A DNA stretch of 64,000 bases from Euborellia annulipes (Eukaryota > Arthropoda > Insecta > Dermaptera > Anisolabididae), in assembly GCA_023213315.1 (NCBI GenBank), contig JAKCPI010003243.1, positions 1-64,000 of the forward strand. Direction: 5' to 3'. Positions 51,631 to 61,597 of the stretch are shown here, piece after piece. The position numbers and the translations under genes were made by a program. Numbering within the stretch: the stretch's first letter is position 1; each line of letters opens with the position of its first letter. Under the pieces are notes generated by a model that had not been told where the DNA came from, made no database searches, and saw only the letters and a list, made by a program, of their open reading frames with translations.

Positions 51631-54600
51631 AGGAGGGGGTCCCTCTAGCCTCTTCTTTGAAACCAGACCCCAATCTTCAACCCAGAAATCTATCTTATCA
51701 TCCTGCAATTGGAGCAATGTATAACGCCGAAAGTCTGGCCGAGAAATGGTTTATTCCCTTCAGGAACAATAGTCTGAGGAACATCGGTGGGAGTATATTA
51801 TGGGCTTTAGTCGACACCGGATCCAGCAAATCATACATAGGTTCTCAGGGTGTTTCTCTCATTAGGGATTGGGGGTGGAAACCGGTTTCCTTACACCCAT
51901 TTACCGCATTGGTCGCTAATGGGGAGTCTTGTTCTATAGACACGGCGTACCATGTGGAGGTCGAGTTGGAGGGCACCGCCCAAAGCTTGGTTCTCCACTA
52001 TTTGTCTGCTCTTACGGTACCAGTGATATTAGGGTTGGATATGATAATCAAGATGGGGTTGAATCTGAACTCTAATTCCACCTGGAGTTTCGGTGGCTGC
52101 CCGGAGATCGTCCATCCATTTTATACTAACCCTCCCATCGAGCTGATATCAGGGGATGGGGTTCGGGGTATACAGATATTTAGCGAGAGAGAGGCTTCGA
52201 AATTGCAGGAGATAGTGGACAGGGGGATGAATTCCTTAAGGAGTAATGTAGGAAGAACCACATTGATTACCCACAAAATAGACGTGGGAGATGCAAAGCC
52301 TGTCAAGCAAAAGGCCTATCGATACTCACCTAGAGTTCTGGAGGCCATGTATAATGAGTTAGATAGGTACTTGTCAGAGGGTCTTGTGGAGCCCAGTCAC
52401 GCCGAATGGGCCTCACCGGTGGTAATGGTAAGAAAAGAAGATAAATATAGGTTTTGTGTAGACTACAGGAGGATTAATGCCTTATCGAAAAAGGATTCGT
52501 ACCCAATGCCGAATATGACACAACTTTTAGATGGTCTCCACCACGCTAGATATTTGTCCAAGATAGACTTGAAGCAGGCATTCTTGCAGGTCCCACTGGC
52601 TGATGAGGCCAGTAAGGACATTACTTCTTTTATTGTGCCGGGTAGAGGCCTATTTAGATTTAAAGTTATGCCCTTCGGACTTTCCGGAAGCCCGGCTACA
52701 TTCCAACGTCTAGCCGATATGGTTTTTGGACCGGAGCTTTTACCCTATGTGGTGGTTTATTTGGACGATCTTTTGGTATGCACTCCTAGCTTTCTGACGC
52801 ATTGCCGAATGGTGGAGGAGGTCTTTCGGAGATTAAAGGCTACTGGGCTTAGGGTGAACGAGGAGAAGTGTGAGTTTGGGTGTTCGGAGGTGAGGTATTT
52901 AGGATTTTTGGTTAATGAGAAAGGGATGGGAGCGGATCCAGAAAGGGTGTCTTCGGTGACGGAGTTTCCGGTTCCGCATAATCACCGAACACTCAAGCGT
53001 TTTTTGGGAATGGCGGGGTGGTATAGGCGTTTCGTTCCTAACTTCTCCACAGTGGTCTCCCCGCTAACAGAGCTTCTTAGGAAGAACGTTAGATGGAGCT
53101 GGAGGGAGTCTCAGGAAAAGGCATTTAATTGGGTCAAAACCATTCTTACGTCGGCCCCCATCTTGGCCAGGCCGGACTTCTCACTACCATTCGTTTTGAA
53201 TACAGACGCCAGCAACGTGGGCTTGGGAGCTGTTCTTACTCAGGTCCAGGATGGATTGGAGAGAGTGATTGCATATAGTTCACGAACGCTCACCGCTAGC
53301 GAGCGTAATTATTCTGTCACGGAAAAGGAGTGCCTGGCAGTTTTATGGGGTATTACTAAACATAAGCATTACTTGGAAGGATATAGGTTCACCGTAGTCA
53401 CGGATCATGCGAGTCTCAGGTGGTTGCTTAACCTGAAAGATCCCACTGGAAGGCTGGCTAGATGGGCTCTTCAACTCCAGCAATTCGACTTCGAGGTGGT
53501 TTATCGGAAAGGGACTAGCAACGTAGTTGCTGACGCCTTGTCAAGGATACCCGAGCAGCTTTCGATGTTAAGTACGGTCGAGCCGTCTCGGGACCCATGG
53601 TTTGAACAAAAGTTCTCAAGGGTCATGAATGACCCTTCCAATCACCCAGACTGGAAGGTAGAGAACGGAAAATTATATTATCACCGTATGTGTCCCCACA
53701 AGGAAGACATGGAGGAACCACATGAAGCCTGGAAGTTGGTGGTGCGAAAGTGCTTGCGGAGACAGGTACTGTCAGAATGTCACGACAACCCGGAGGCCGG
53801 TCACTTGGGAGTCGAGAAGACCCATTGGAGAGTGGCAAGGCTCTACTATTGGCCGGGGATGTACGCCGATGTCAAACGGTACATAAGGAATTGTGGTGTT
53901 TGTCAGAGAGTTAAGCCGCCTAACGCCCCTCCACAGGGGTTGATGGGAGAACGATATATCCAGTCTCCTTGGCATACTGTATCGGCAGACCTGATGGGTC
54001 CTTTCCCTAGGAGTAGCGAGGGCAACGTATACCTTTTAGTCTTCCAGGATGTATTTACTCGCTGGGTGGAACTGGTCCCGATAAGGAGGGCTACCTCGGA
54101 AGTGATCGCAAAGAAGTTTAGATCCGTGGTCCTGAGTAGATATGGGACCCCAATAGTTCTGATTACGGACAATGGGTCGAATTTTGTGAGCTCATTGATG
54201 AAGTCTCTGGCTTTAGCTTGCAACATTAAATTGATCAGGACTCCACTTTATCACTCCCAGGCCAACCCGGTCGAAAGATCTAACCGGAATGTCAGGCAGC
54301 TAATTACTTCGTATCTTGGGAAGGAACACAAGTACTGGGATCGCTATCTGGGAGAGTTCCAACTCGCACTGAATTCCGTTAAACAGGATTCCACTCAGTA
54401 TTCCCCTGCTTTTCTGAACTTCGGTAGAGAACTGAGGCTGGGGTCGTCCGTGAGATCGTCGGCCGAGGGGGAGGTCGATGTCAAATTAGATGGGATGCCT
54501 GGTCAACGGGATAGGTGGGCACTTAGAGTGTCAAAATTAAGGGAGCTGTATCACTTGGTGGAGGAGAAGTTGGGAAAAGCGAATCTTAGACAGAGGACAC

Positions 54601-54845
54601 AGTACAATCTAAGGAGGAGGGCAAGCCCCTTTAAACCGGGTGACATTGTTCTAAAAAGGACCTGCTATCCTTCTTCTGCGGCGGATGGTACGGCTTCGAA
54701 ATTATATCCCAAGTACGAGGGGCCTTGTGAGGTGATCTCGGTTAGCGCGGGGGGAGCTTGTCAGTTGAGATACCCAGGCGGGAAGTCGGCGGGATGTTGG
54801 CACCCTTCAAAATTGAAGTTCTATCATACCGAAACCGCCCCCTAA
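51612..54845 (+). CDS. pol: Ty3/gypsy-type Pol polyprotein (protease, RT, RNase H, integrase)
   Basis: Uninterrupted ~1,077 codons after the presumed frameshift; the frame is open from 51528, but that part overlaps gag in another frame. Domains in order: aspartic protease with DTGSS (codon at 51813); reverse transcriptase with LSKIDLKQAFLQV, MPFGLSGSPATFQ and the catalytic YLDD box (52758); RNase H with TDAS (Asp at 53205), TEKE and VVTDHASL; integrase with an H-x6-H and C-x2-C zinc site (53781-53903) and the D,D,E triad at 53988, 54168 and 54273; and a C-terminal GPY/F-like module (KPGDIVLKR, YEGPCEV). All catalytic residues are present. It makes the element's cDNA and inserts it. No env or chromodomain follows. 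Codon use is far less AT-rich than the surroundings. The intact frame suggests a recent insertion, yet gag is damaged. Confidence 0.93.
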   Translation, partial: KRKSRIEEGVPLASSLKPDPNLQPRNLSYHPAIGAMYNAESLAEKWFIPFRNNSLRNIGGSILWALVDTGSSKSYIGSQGVSLIRDWGWKPVSLHPFTALVANGESCSIDTAYHVEVELEGTAQSLVLHYLSALTVPVILGLDMIIKMGLNLNSNSTWSFGGCPEIVHPFYTNPPIELISGDGVRGIQIFSEREASKLQEIVDRGMNSLRSNVGRTTLITHKIDVGDAKPVKQKAYRYSPRVLEAMYNELDRYLSEGLVEPSHAEWASPVVMVRKEDKYRFCVDYRRINALSKKDSYPMPNMTQLLDGLHHARYLSKIDLKQAFLQVPLADEASKDITSFIVPGRGLFRFKVMPFGLSGSPATFQRLADMVFGPELLPYVVVYLDDLLVCTPSFLTHCRMVEEVFRRLKATGLRVNEEKCEFGCSEVRYLGFLVNEKGMGADPERVSSVTEFPVPHNHRTLKRFLGMAGWYRRFVPNFSTVVSPLTELLRKNVRWSWRESQEKAFNWVKTILTSAPILARPDFSLPFVLNTDASNVGLGAVLTQVQDGLERVIAYSSRTLTASERNYSVTEKECLAVLWGITKHKHYLEGYRFTVVTDHASLRWLLNLKDPTGRLARWALQLQQFDFEVVYRKGTSNVVADALSRIPEQLSMLSTVEPSRDPWFEQKFSRVMNDPSNHPDWKVENGKLYYHRMCPHKEDMEEPHEAWKLVVRKCLRRQVLSECHDNPEAGHLGVEKTHWRVARLYYWPGMYADVKRYIRNCGVCQRVKPPNAPPQGLMGERYIQSPWHTVSADLMGPFPRSSEGNVYLLVFQDVFTRWVELVPIRRATSEVIAKKFRSVVLSRYGTPIVLITDNGSNFVSSLMKSLALACNIKLIRTPLYHSQANPVERSNRNVRQLITSYLGKEHKYWDRYLGEFQLALNSVKQDSTQYSPAFLNFGRELRLGSSVRSSAEGEVDVKLDGMPGQRDRWALRVSKLRELYHLVEEKLGKANLRQRTQYNLRRRASPFKPGDIVLKRTCYPSSAADGTASKLYPKYEGPCEVISVSAGGACQLRYPGGKSAGCWHPSKLKFYHTETAP

Positions 54846-54866
54846 TATATGGGGTTTTGAATCGCT

Positions 54867-54875
54867 GGGGGGAGG
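54867..54875 (+). promoter_or_regulatory. Polypurine tract
   Basis: GGGGGGAGG directly before TGTAAC, 22 bp after the pol stop; primes plus-strand synthesis in LTR elements. Confidence 0.7.
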
Positions 54876-55392
54876 TGTAACATTGAAATTTGAATTTTTA
54901 TTTCAATTTGAAATTCGCTCCTCAAAACCTACCAGGTAGTCTTCCTGACAGGTGGTGACACCTGGCCACCCAATCCACAAATCCTCCTGAGTGAGAGAGA
55001 GTGATAGAGAGAGGAGATCATTCTCTTAATAACTCTTGTTATGAACTTGGTGGAGGCCGGGGGGCAGATTTCGACTTCCCCGATTACGCCCGTGAGTTGT
55101 TTCGGGACCGGCGCTGGTAAGTAATTTAAACTCTTTGTATTGTTGAAAATTAAATTCGATATCATAATTTTGATTTCCGTAGTGTCGAATGATAGAGCAT
55201 ATCGGTCTTACTGAACCAGTATCTGAAAGGCACCCGAATATTATCTTCTCGTCTACTCATAATAGTTTCGAGAGATATAAGGCCTTTGCCGGGCCTTGCC
55301 GTTCCTGGAACTGGGGGTCCAGTCTTTTCATCTTGACCATTTATCTCTCTCTCTTTGTTCAACGGTTCAAGCGGCGGGGACCGAAACGCTAA
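54876..55392 (+). repeat. Probable 3' LTR (right end uncertain)
   Basis: Starts TGTAACATTGAAATTTG right after the polypurine tract, and base composition returns to the AT-rich background near 55392. No matching copy exists upstream of gag, so the right boundary cannot be fixed by comparison. CTCTCTCT and GAGAGAGAG stretches and a CTGGTAAGT phrase lie inside. Confidence 0.6.
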
Positions 55393-57039
55393 TTAATTTG
55401 ATTTAAATAATGAGAAGATAATATTAATTAGAATTTATAAATGGATATTCAATATTTTCTCTGCTTAATTAAAAATAATTTTATATAAAATATTATCTTT
55501 TAATAAATGTAATTAAAAAAAAAAAAGTATACTGTATATTATAATTTTAAATAGACTTCTCGGTAATAGATTATCATCATCAACATATTTATATTCAAAT
55601 GAGTAAATTTTGTTATTGGCGTTTCGAACTTTTCCATCACCTCATCATAGACGTTAATAAATTGTAATCATATCATCTTCACTTATTTTATTATTTATAT
55701 TAAAATATTTATATATTATTATAAAAAAAAAAGAGAAAGAAAAAAAAATCATAGGTTGTATATTGCAATGTTTTTATCATAGGCTTAAAAATTTGAGTTC
55801 TGAACGCGTTCAGTAGGGAAAGTTTATAAAGAAGGAGTATGTGTTGTTTTTTTAATTAGATATCGCCTCTCTATGCATGTAATCTTTATTTTGATATAAA
55901 ACTCATATTTATAAAATTATTAATTTATTATTTCATTAAATATATATATTTTTAAATTCAAATTTTATTTTATTTTGTAATTCTTTTTGTACGAGACCTG
56001 GCTTGGCCCGTCTCGCCACAGTCGAAATGCGCATAAAGTGTATTTTTACTGATAATAACTTGAAATAAATTACCTAGTATCTTTTAATATTATTTAATAT
56101 TGCTATATTAAATCTGACATACAGTATTACTAACTTAGAGGTATTTTAGGTATTTTCAATTCACAGTTTCAATTCCTGCTCCAGAGAACTGGTTTCAATA
56201 TCATATATTACAAAAAAAATAATTTGCATTTTAGAGGATATAAGCACAGGTAGTCAGCTAATATACTCTCAGTTCTCTTTAAAATTTGAAATATAACCAA
56301 ATTTAAAGAGAACCAAGAGTCTTTTATTTGGCTGCCTTAATTAACTTATAAACTTCAGTTAAATGCACCCATTATAATTTCATCGTAAAATAATTACAAT
56401 TGGTATTAATTTTTAATTATATTAAAATTAACAAATAACAGAATAAATCTCCTAAACTTATATAATAGGGCCTATATTGTACTTTAAGTTATAGAATGGT
56501 ATAATTTAAAAAATTTCTAAATAAATTTCATTTATTCTTTACATAGCCTACTATGTTATTAGCATCTGAAAACATTTAAATATGTATTCAATAAATCATA
56601 ATGAAACTAGTCGCTTACATATTTTATAAATAATAATTATTCAAATTGCACAATCAAATATTCCGGGCAAGGAAGAATTTTCATTGTATGAATTTATAAA
56701 TAAAGGCTATTAATATTCAGTCATGGAAGCGAGCAGGCGAATTTTCTAATATATTTAATTAAAGATTAATTAGAGCTCTTTACCTATGTGGAAAAGCATA
56801 GTAAAGTGGATTCCGTCAGAAATTGGCAATTGTTAATTAGACTCTCCTATACTTATCTTACCTCTTTGGCTTTGTAGGGGTTTTAATTTAATACTGAAAT
56901 ACTTATGTATAAATTAGATTTAATTAAATAAGAGGTTAATTAATTACGAAAAATATTCATCTGAAACCCTGTGTTATTAAATAATTTTAAAGAAACAAAT
57001 AAGTATAAATTACATATAATTAGTAAAATAAAATCACAA
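55393..57039. other. AT-rich region, nothing recognised
   Basis: No coding sequence. At 56262-56320 AGTTCTCTTTAAAATTTGAA and its near complement form a weak hairpin. Otherwise unremarkable. Confidence 0.4.
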
Positions 57040-57250
57040 TATGTTTAAGAAAACATTTTTAATGTTACATATATTTGTGAAGGTGTGAGAATGTTTAACA
57101 AGACTGTGTTTTTTATTGATGAGGACAAACATCCCATGGCCCCCGGGAATCGAACCCAGGATCTCCGCCTTCCCGGGGCATAGGCGTGCTATCCATTGCA
57201 CCAAGCCACCGGACCCTCGACCTGCACCAATAAAACTCACTTCCCCTTAT
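57040..57250 (-). mobile_element. tRNA(Arg-like)-headed SINE
   Basis: Minus strand: GGTGGCTTGGTGCAATGGAT then AGCACGCC (A box region) and CTGGGTTCGATTCCCGGG (B box), GGCCATGGGATGTTTGTCC, then an AT-rich body. The anticodon loop is too long (about 11 nt) for a real tRNA. Related blocks lie at 17247-17345 and 17440-17510. Confidence 0.6.
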
Positions 57251-57430
57251 ATGCAGTTAGTCTTGCAAGTCACTAACTATAGTTATATACTATAGTAACG
57301 AAAACGTGAAAAACTTTAAAGAAAAATTTTCAACTTATGCGCCGCTTGTTAAACCAGTAGAGGCAGTTAGAACAGATCCAGATATCTGTCCCTCTACTGG
57401 TTTAACAAGCGGGTTTTGCTAGAACTATAA
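57251..57430. repeat. Dispersed repeat with a 69-nt hairpin
   Basis: GCAGTTAGTCTTGCAAGTCAC and AACTTTAAAGAAAAATTTT match 16400-16475. At 57343-57411 CGCTTGTTAAACCAGTAGAG pairs perfectly with its complement around a loop containing AACAGATCCAGATATCTGT, itself partly self-complementary. Confidence 0.65.
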
Positions 57431-58420
57431 TAGTTTTTATTGAAAAAAGATATTCTTTCGGTTTATTTGTAAAAATTTATAAAAGTTACAACGTTTCAGT
57501 CAGTGAATGAGTGAAACGATAAGAACAAATATTGTAATATTTTATTAATGATAACAACTTTGAAAATCTAAATACAAATAAGACAAAATCAGTTTTTTAA
57601 AAGAGGTTTTTTAATTCATTGTTTAAATGGTAAAATAAAAATAGCAGAGTTTTCAAATTTTAAAGCCTAAACTCTCTAAAATTAAAAAAAAAAAAACCTA
57701 AACTAATGTATCCCAAAATTTTTTCGAAAATTCGCCTATTTGTATCTTGAACTGCCTTTTTTGTGTTGATACGAAACTAGACAAGAGAATTAATAAGAAA
57801 GTTGCTTGATTGCAGAAATTACTTGACGAGGAATAAGCAGGTGTACGGCTTTTTTTGAAAGAAAAAAAAAACAGCAAAACATTGTTTTCTTTCAAAAAAG
57901 CCTGATTTCTGAGGAATTCGTAGAATATGATTATTGAATGACCAAATGATCGAATGAAACAAATGTGTTATTTGTAAAAATTCTTAATTTAATAGATAAT
58001 TAGTTATTTAGGAGCTACAATCTGAAATTAAATTTTCTTTGATATTTTATTTTATTTTCCCAAGCTAGTTGGTTGTCATCCTAATGCGAGTTGCATTGTC
58101 TCTAGTTGATGCGGTGATCAAGTATTCAATTAGGCAGCTTCCTTCCTCTAGAGCAGGCAAGCAAGCCCACAGACCCAGTTTCATCAAACTAGTGGGTCAG
58201 CAGGGACCATCGTGTAAACATGCTTCGTCTCCTAATCCGAATACAATTTTTCATTTTTAATTGAAAATTTTCATTATTAAATTGAGGTGTTAAAAATTGT
58301 ATTTAAATGAACGGTGATTTGGGATTCTGACTATTTTTCCTGAATTGAATACAACTGCAAAATTTTATTTCTCAAACAATGGAAAGTTTTCAGATTATTT
58401 TGGTAACATTATCAATTAAA
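57431..58420. other. AT-rich region
   Basis: No gene or shared repeat. TTTCTTTCAAAAAAGCC near 57888 complements GGCTTTTTTTGAAAGAAA at 57848: a small hairpin. Confidence 0.4.
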
Positions 58421-58428
58421 ATTTTAAT

Positions 58429-58692
58429 TTTTTTTTTTTAAACATTCACACTTTTTTCTCATTCACACTCACACTCACACACATTCACACAGTCTTTTCG
58501 ACAACTTAGGCCATTTAAGACTTTGACGATAACCGTTGTAATATATATTAATCTATTGTGGGTTCAGGCATTTCTATTTAAGCCATCTGGTATCCAAATG
58601 GCATAAATAAAATCATCGGACTGCCTGGGTCCGAACCCGCGACGTTTGGTTTAGGAGGTAGGCACGCTACCTACTACGCCACACCCGGGGGC
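58429..58692 (-). mobile_element. tRNA-headed SINE family S1, copy D, with TSD
   Basis: Minus strand: GGCGTAGTAGGTAGCGTGCC, CGTCGCGGGTTCGGACCC, CAGTCCGATGATTTTATTTA, TTTGGATACCAGATGGC, GTGTGTGAGTGTGAGTGTGA, poly(A). Flanked by ATTTTAAT (58421-58428, 58693-58700). Very similar to copy A. Confidence 0.87.
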
Positions 58693-58700
58693 ATTTTAAT

Positions 58701-59335
58701 CTTTAGCAATTTATAATTGATTCAAATGTTAAATCAATTAACCAACGAAATTTCTTTTAAAATATTTTTCTTTATAAAATAAAAATCACGTGATGGCCTC
58801 TCACTTTTATTAACTTAATTGGATTATCTAAGAATTATGAAAAAAGTTATAAGTGACAAAACCAGCGTTTTAATATGCATCTCTAAATTTTTGAATATCT
58901 TTCGGTGGAATTTTTTTTATAAAAAATGCATAATTACATACAGAATTGCATCGAAAGTTTAACAACTTTCTCATTTAAATTCATTTTATCCTAAATTTTC
59001 AAATGTGTGAATGCTATTAAATAACTTAAAGATTAACTTAGTTTATGGCAAATCTAATTAATATTAGAGAGGGTTTGGCTCTTACTACCTTCATTTTTAA
59101 TTTCACGTCATTTTGATGTTTCATTAAGCGTCTCATTTTCCTTTAATTATTATCTCAAAGGCCGGGTAGACAGGTGGGTAGAAAGAGGCGAGGTTCCTTC
59201 GATTCTTAGTTATCAAATAAGAGGAAAAGATAGGCTACCGAAAACTCATAAATCCTATTATTTTTTTTATAATACATTTTTACTTTCTTTTACCCATAGA
59301 CTATATATACTACAAAAATGCGATGATATAAAATC
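58701..59335. other. AT-rich spacer
   Basis: No gene or repeat recognised; TTTTTACTTTCTTTTACCCA at 59277 resembles a RepA end. Confidence 0.4.
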
Positions 59336-59575
59336 TCGTTTTGTGGCATCTTAAGTCCCCACCTGATAGCTAGAATCTTAAGAATATCGTATAGTATATG
59401 GTATATAGTGAAATAATTTTAAATTTGAAAAAGTAAAATAAAATCATCTGTAACAGATTTTATGTTTTACCTTTTCGGTCATTAAAATTATTACTCTATA
59501 GCATATACTATATATAAGCTTACCAAATACTTAAGACTCTAGCTATCAGCTGGAGACTTAATTGTGGCGCTCACT
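59336..59575 (+). mobile_element. Foldback MITE M1, uninterrupted copy
   Basis: TTAAGTCCCCACCTGATAGC and AGAATCTTAAG at the left are mirrored by CTTAAGACTCTAGCTATCAG and GAGACTTAATTGTGG at the right, ending GCGCTCACTGTAC. Same family as 5828-6238 and 41257-41320. About 240 bp, imperfect palindrome. Confidence 0.7.
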
Positions 59576-59576
59576 G

Positions 59577-60050
59577 TACAAGAGTAAAGTAGCCTTCATA
59601 AGATTTCAAGAGCAAAATGAGAATATCAATTTTACAGAGCATGTAAAAAATAATTGATTTTTGAATTTTATTCAAAATCGTTGAAGCGAATTTTGAGAAA
59701 ATCTAAAAAAAAACTGAAAAAGTATATCACTAAAGTATTAGTACTCTTTTGCCGATTTTGTTCAAAAGCTTCGTGTCACGTCGCAGGATGGTGTCTCACT
59801 TATATATATATTTTCAACCTCCTAGCTTTTTTCGTTCTTGAGATATTTTGTTCACAGACAGACACACACAGGCAGACAGACCATGTTGCGAAAACCGTTT
59901 TTTTTTTTTTTTTTTTTTTTTTACTCAGGGAAGCTCAAAACGATCGATCATCAAAATCTCAACATCGAATTTTGATATTAATCCAATACTTTCTCTCTCT
60001 TTATTCGTATATATTACATATATACAGTACATAGCTAAGAGAAAGTAAAG
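59577..60050 (+). repeat. RepA interspersed repeat, + copy
   Basis: CAAGAGTAAAGTAGCCTTCA, AAATCGTTGAAGCGAATTTT, CACTAAAGTATTAGTACTCT, GTTCAAAAGCTTCGTGTCAC, GACCATGTTGCGAAAACCG, a T20 run, then ATACTTTCTCTCTCTTTATT and GCTAAGAGAAAGTA. Starts directly after MITE M1. Confidence 0.8.
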
Positions 60051-60174
60051 TGATTCTCACAAAATGGTCTGTCTATCTGAGAATTTCCGAAGAAAGAAGA
60101 GCTAGAAGGGTGAAATTTTATATTCAGGTTAGGCATTCACTGACACGTAACATTGGGGCTGCAAAATAAGAAAA

Positions 60175-60256
60175 TCTGGTGTGACTGGCGCACAGCACAC
60201 AACTTTCTCTTACCTTCGGTAATCGAAAGTTGTGTACTGTGCTTGTCACACCAGAT
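60175..60256. repeat. RepA-associated hairpin, copy 6 (well conserved)
   Basis: TCTGGTGTGACTGGCGCACA then GCACACAACTTTC pairs with GAAAGTTGTGTACTGTGC then TTGTCACACCAGA. Loop TCTTACCTTCGGTAATC. Confidence 0.85.
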
Positions 60257-60715
60257 TTTTTGTGTCGACATGTATTTAGTTTCCGACAGTAGGGTACAAT
60301 TGAATTCAAGATGTAAAATTTATAAGTATGGGAAAATATTTATATTTTGATACCATGGCAACCATTTTTCCTATCTTTTCTATGGAGTACAAGAGTAAAG
60401 TGGTCTTCAAAAGATTTCAATCACAAAATGAGAATATACATTTTATAGAGAATCTAAAAAATAATTGATTTTTGAATTTAAAAAAAAATCGTTGGAGCAA
60501 ATTTTGAGTAAATCAAAAAAAACTGAAAAAGTGCATCAGTAAAGTAATAGTACTTTTTGGTCGATTTTGTTCAAAAGCTTCGTGTCACGTCCCATGGGGG
60601 TGCCTAACTTAAATATAAAATTTCAACTTCCTAGCTCTTTTCGTTCTTGAGATATTTTGTTCACAGACACACACACACACAGACACACACACACACACAC
60701 ACAGAGACACACACA

Positions 60716-60754
<39 letters not shown>

Positions 60755-60922
60755 ACACACACACACACACAGACAGACCATGTCGCGAAAACCACTTTTT
60801 TGGATTCAGGGGACCTCAAAACGTGAAGATCCATCAAAATCTCGACATCGAATTTTTGACAAGAATCCAATACTTTCTCTCTATATATATATTACATATA
60901 TACATAGGTAAGAGAAAGTAAA
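60257..60922 (+). repeat. RepA interspersed repeat, + copy, near complete
   Basis: Best reference copy: CGACATGTATTTAGTTTCCG, TTGAATTCAAGATGTAAAAT, TACCATGGCAACCATTTTTC, CATTTTATAGAGAATCTAAA, CATCAGTAAAGTAATAGTAC, GTGTCACGTCCCATGGGGGT, a ~115-bp CA/CAGA microsatellite (60661-60775), GACCATGTCGCGAAAACCAC, GGACCTCAAAACGTGAAGAT, CATCAAAATCTCGACATCGA, ending with the ACTTTCTCT/AGAGAAAGT hairpin at 60873-60921. Confidence 0.85.
60661..60775. repeat. (CA)n microsatellite within RepA
   Basis: About 115 bp of CA repeats with CAGA interruptions; expanded compared with the same site in other copies. Confidence 0.9.
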
Positions 60923-61347
60923 AACAGATTCACAAAAACAAAATTAAAATATTTATTAATACACTTTTGAAAAGTGAACATACCGCAATCAGGGGTAACC
61001 AAGAAATGAACAATCTTTTTTATTATGCATATTATCTTCGTATTTCAAATTCCCGACCCTCTCTAAATAACAAGAATTACAATAATTCGTGACATTGGTT
61101 TATCTATGAAAATTTTAGGGGGACCAAAATTTTAGAGAATCAAATTTAAAGAACTATTAAAATTTTAAAATCAATTTGTCTTACATTGTTAGTTACAATG
61201 ACGGCACTATGAACAGGAGAAGGAAGGGTGTGATATAATATAATATTGGTAAAGGGGGGGGGGGCAAATTAAGCTTTGCCGCCCCTTGTTAGCTCAGGCC
61301 CTGCCAGCCGCCATTATTTTTATCTTAAATTAATATTATTATTAATA
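60923..61347. other. AT-rich spacer with G-run
   Basis: G10 run at 61255-61264 followed by CAAATTAAGCTTTGCCGCCC and AGCTCAGGCCCTG, perhaps one end of another CAGGGCC-type hAT element; the other end is not found. Confidence 0.35.
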
Positions 61348-61355
61348 CCCGTATT

Positions 61356-61589
61356 CATTGGCGTAGCCCGAAATTTTTGATGGGGGGATCAAGAAATTTT
61401 TTTCAAAAATTTAAGCTTATTTTAGGGTATTTTTAAAGCATTTTGGTTTGTTTTTTTAGCTAGAGTAAATTATTATATTTTACTTTCTCTTACCCTATAT
61501 GAAATATAATTTGTATTAAATATATTGTCATGGCTTGGGTCCCATGGGGGGTTTGAACCCCAACCCCCCCCCCCCTGGCTACGCCTATG
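61356..61589. mobile_element. hAT-type MITE (family H2), exact 8-bp TSD
   Basis: Starts CATTGGCGTAGCCCG, ends CTGGCTACGCCTATG, flanked by CCCGTATT (61348-61355, 61590-61597). Inside are a G6 run near the left, a C15 run near the right end and a fragment of the RepA terminus (TTACTTTCTCTTACCCTATA, 61481). 234 bp, non-coding. Confidence 0.9.
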
Positions 61590-61597
61590 CCCGTATT

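Noticed and set aside
57126..57222. tRNA-Arg gene
   Set aside because: Anticodon loop too long and no acceptor pairing; retained only as a SINE head.
60657..60911. Thr/His- or Cys/Val-repeat frames
   Set aside because: Translations of the CA microsatellite (also 7074, 42961 and 63312).
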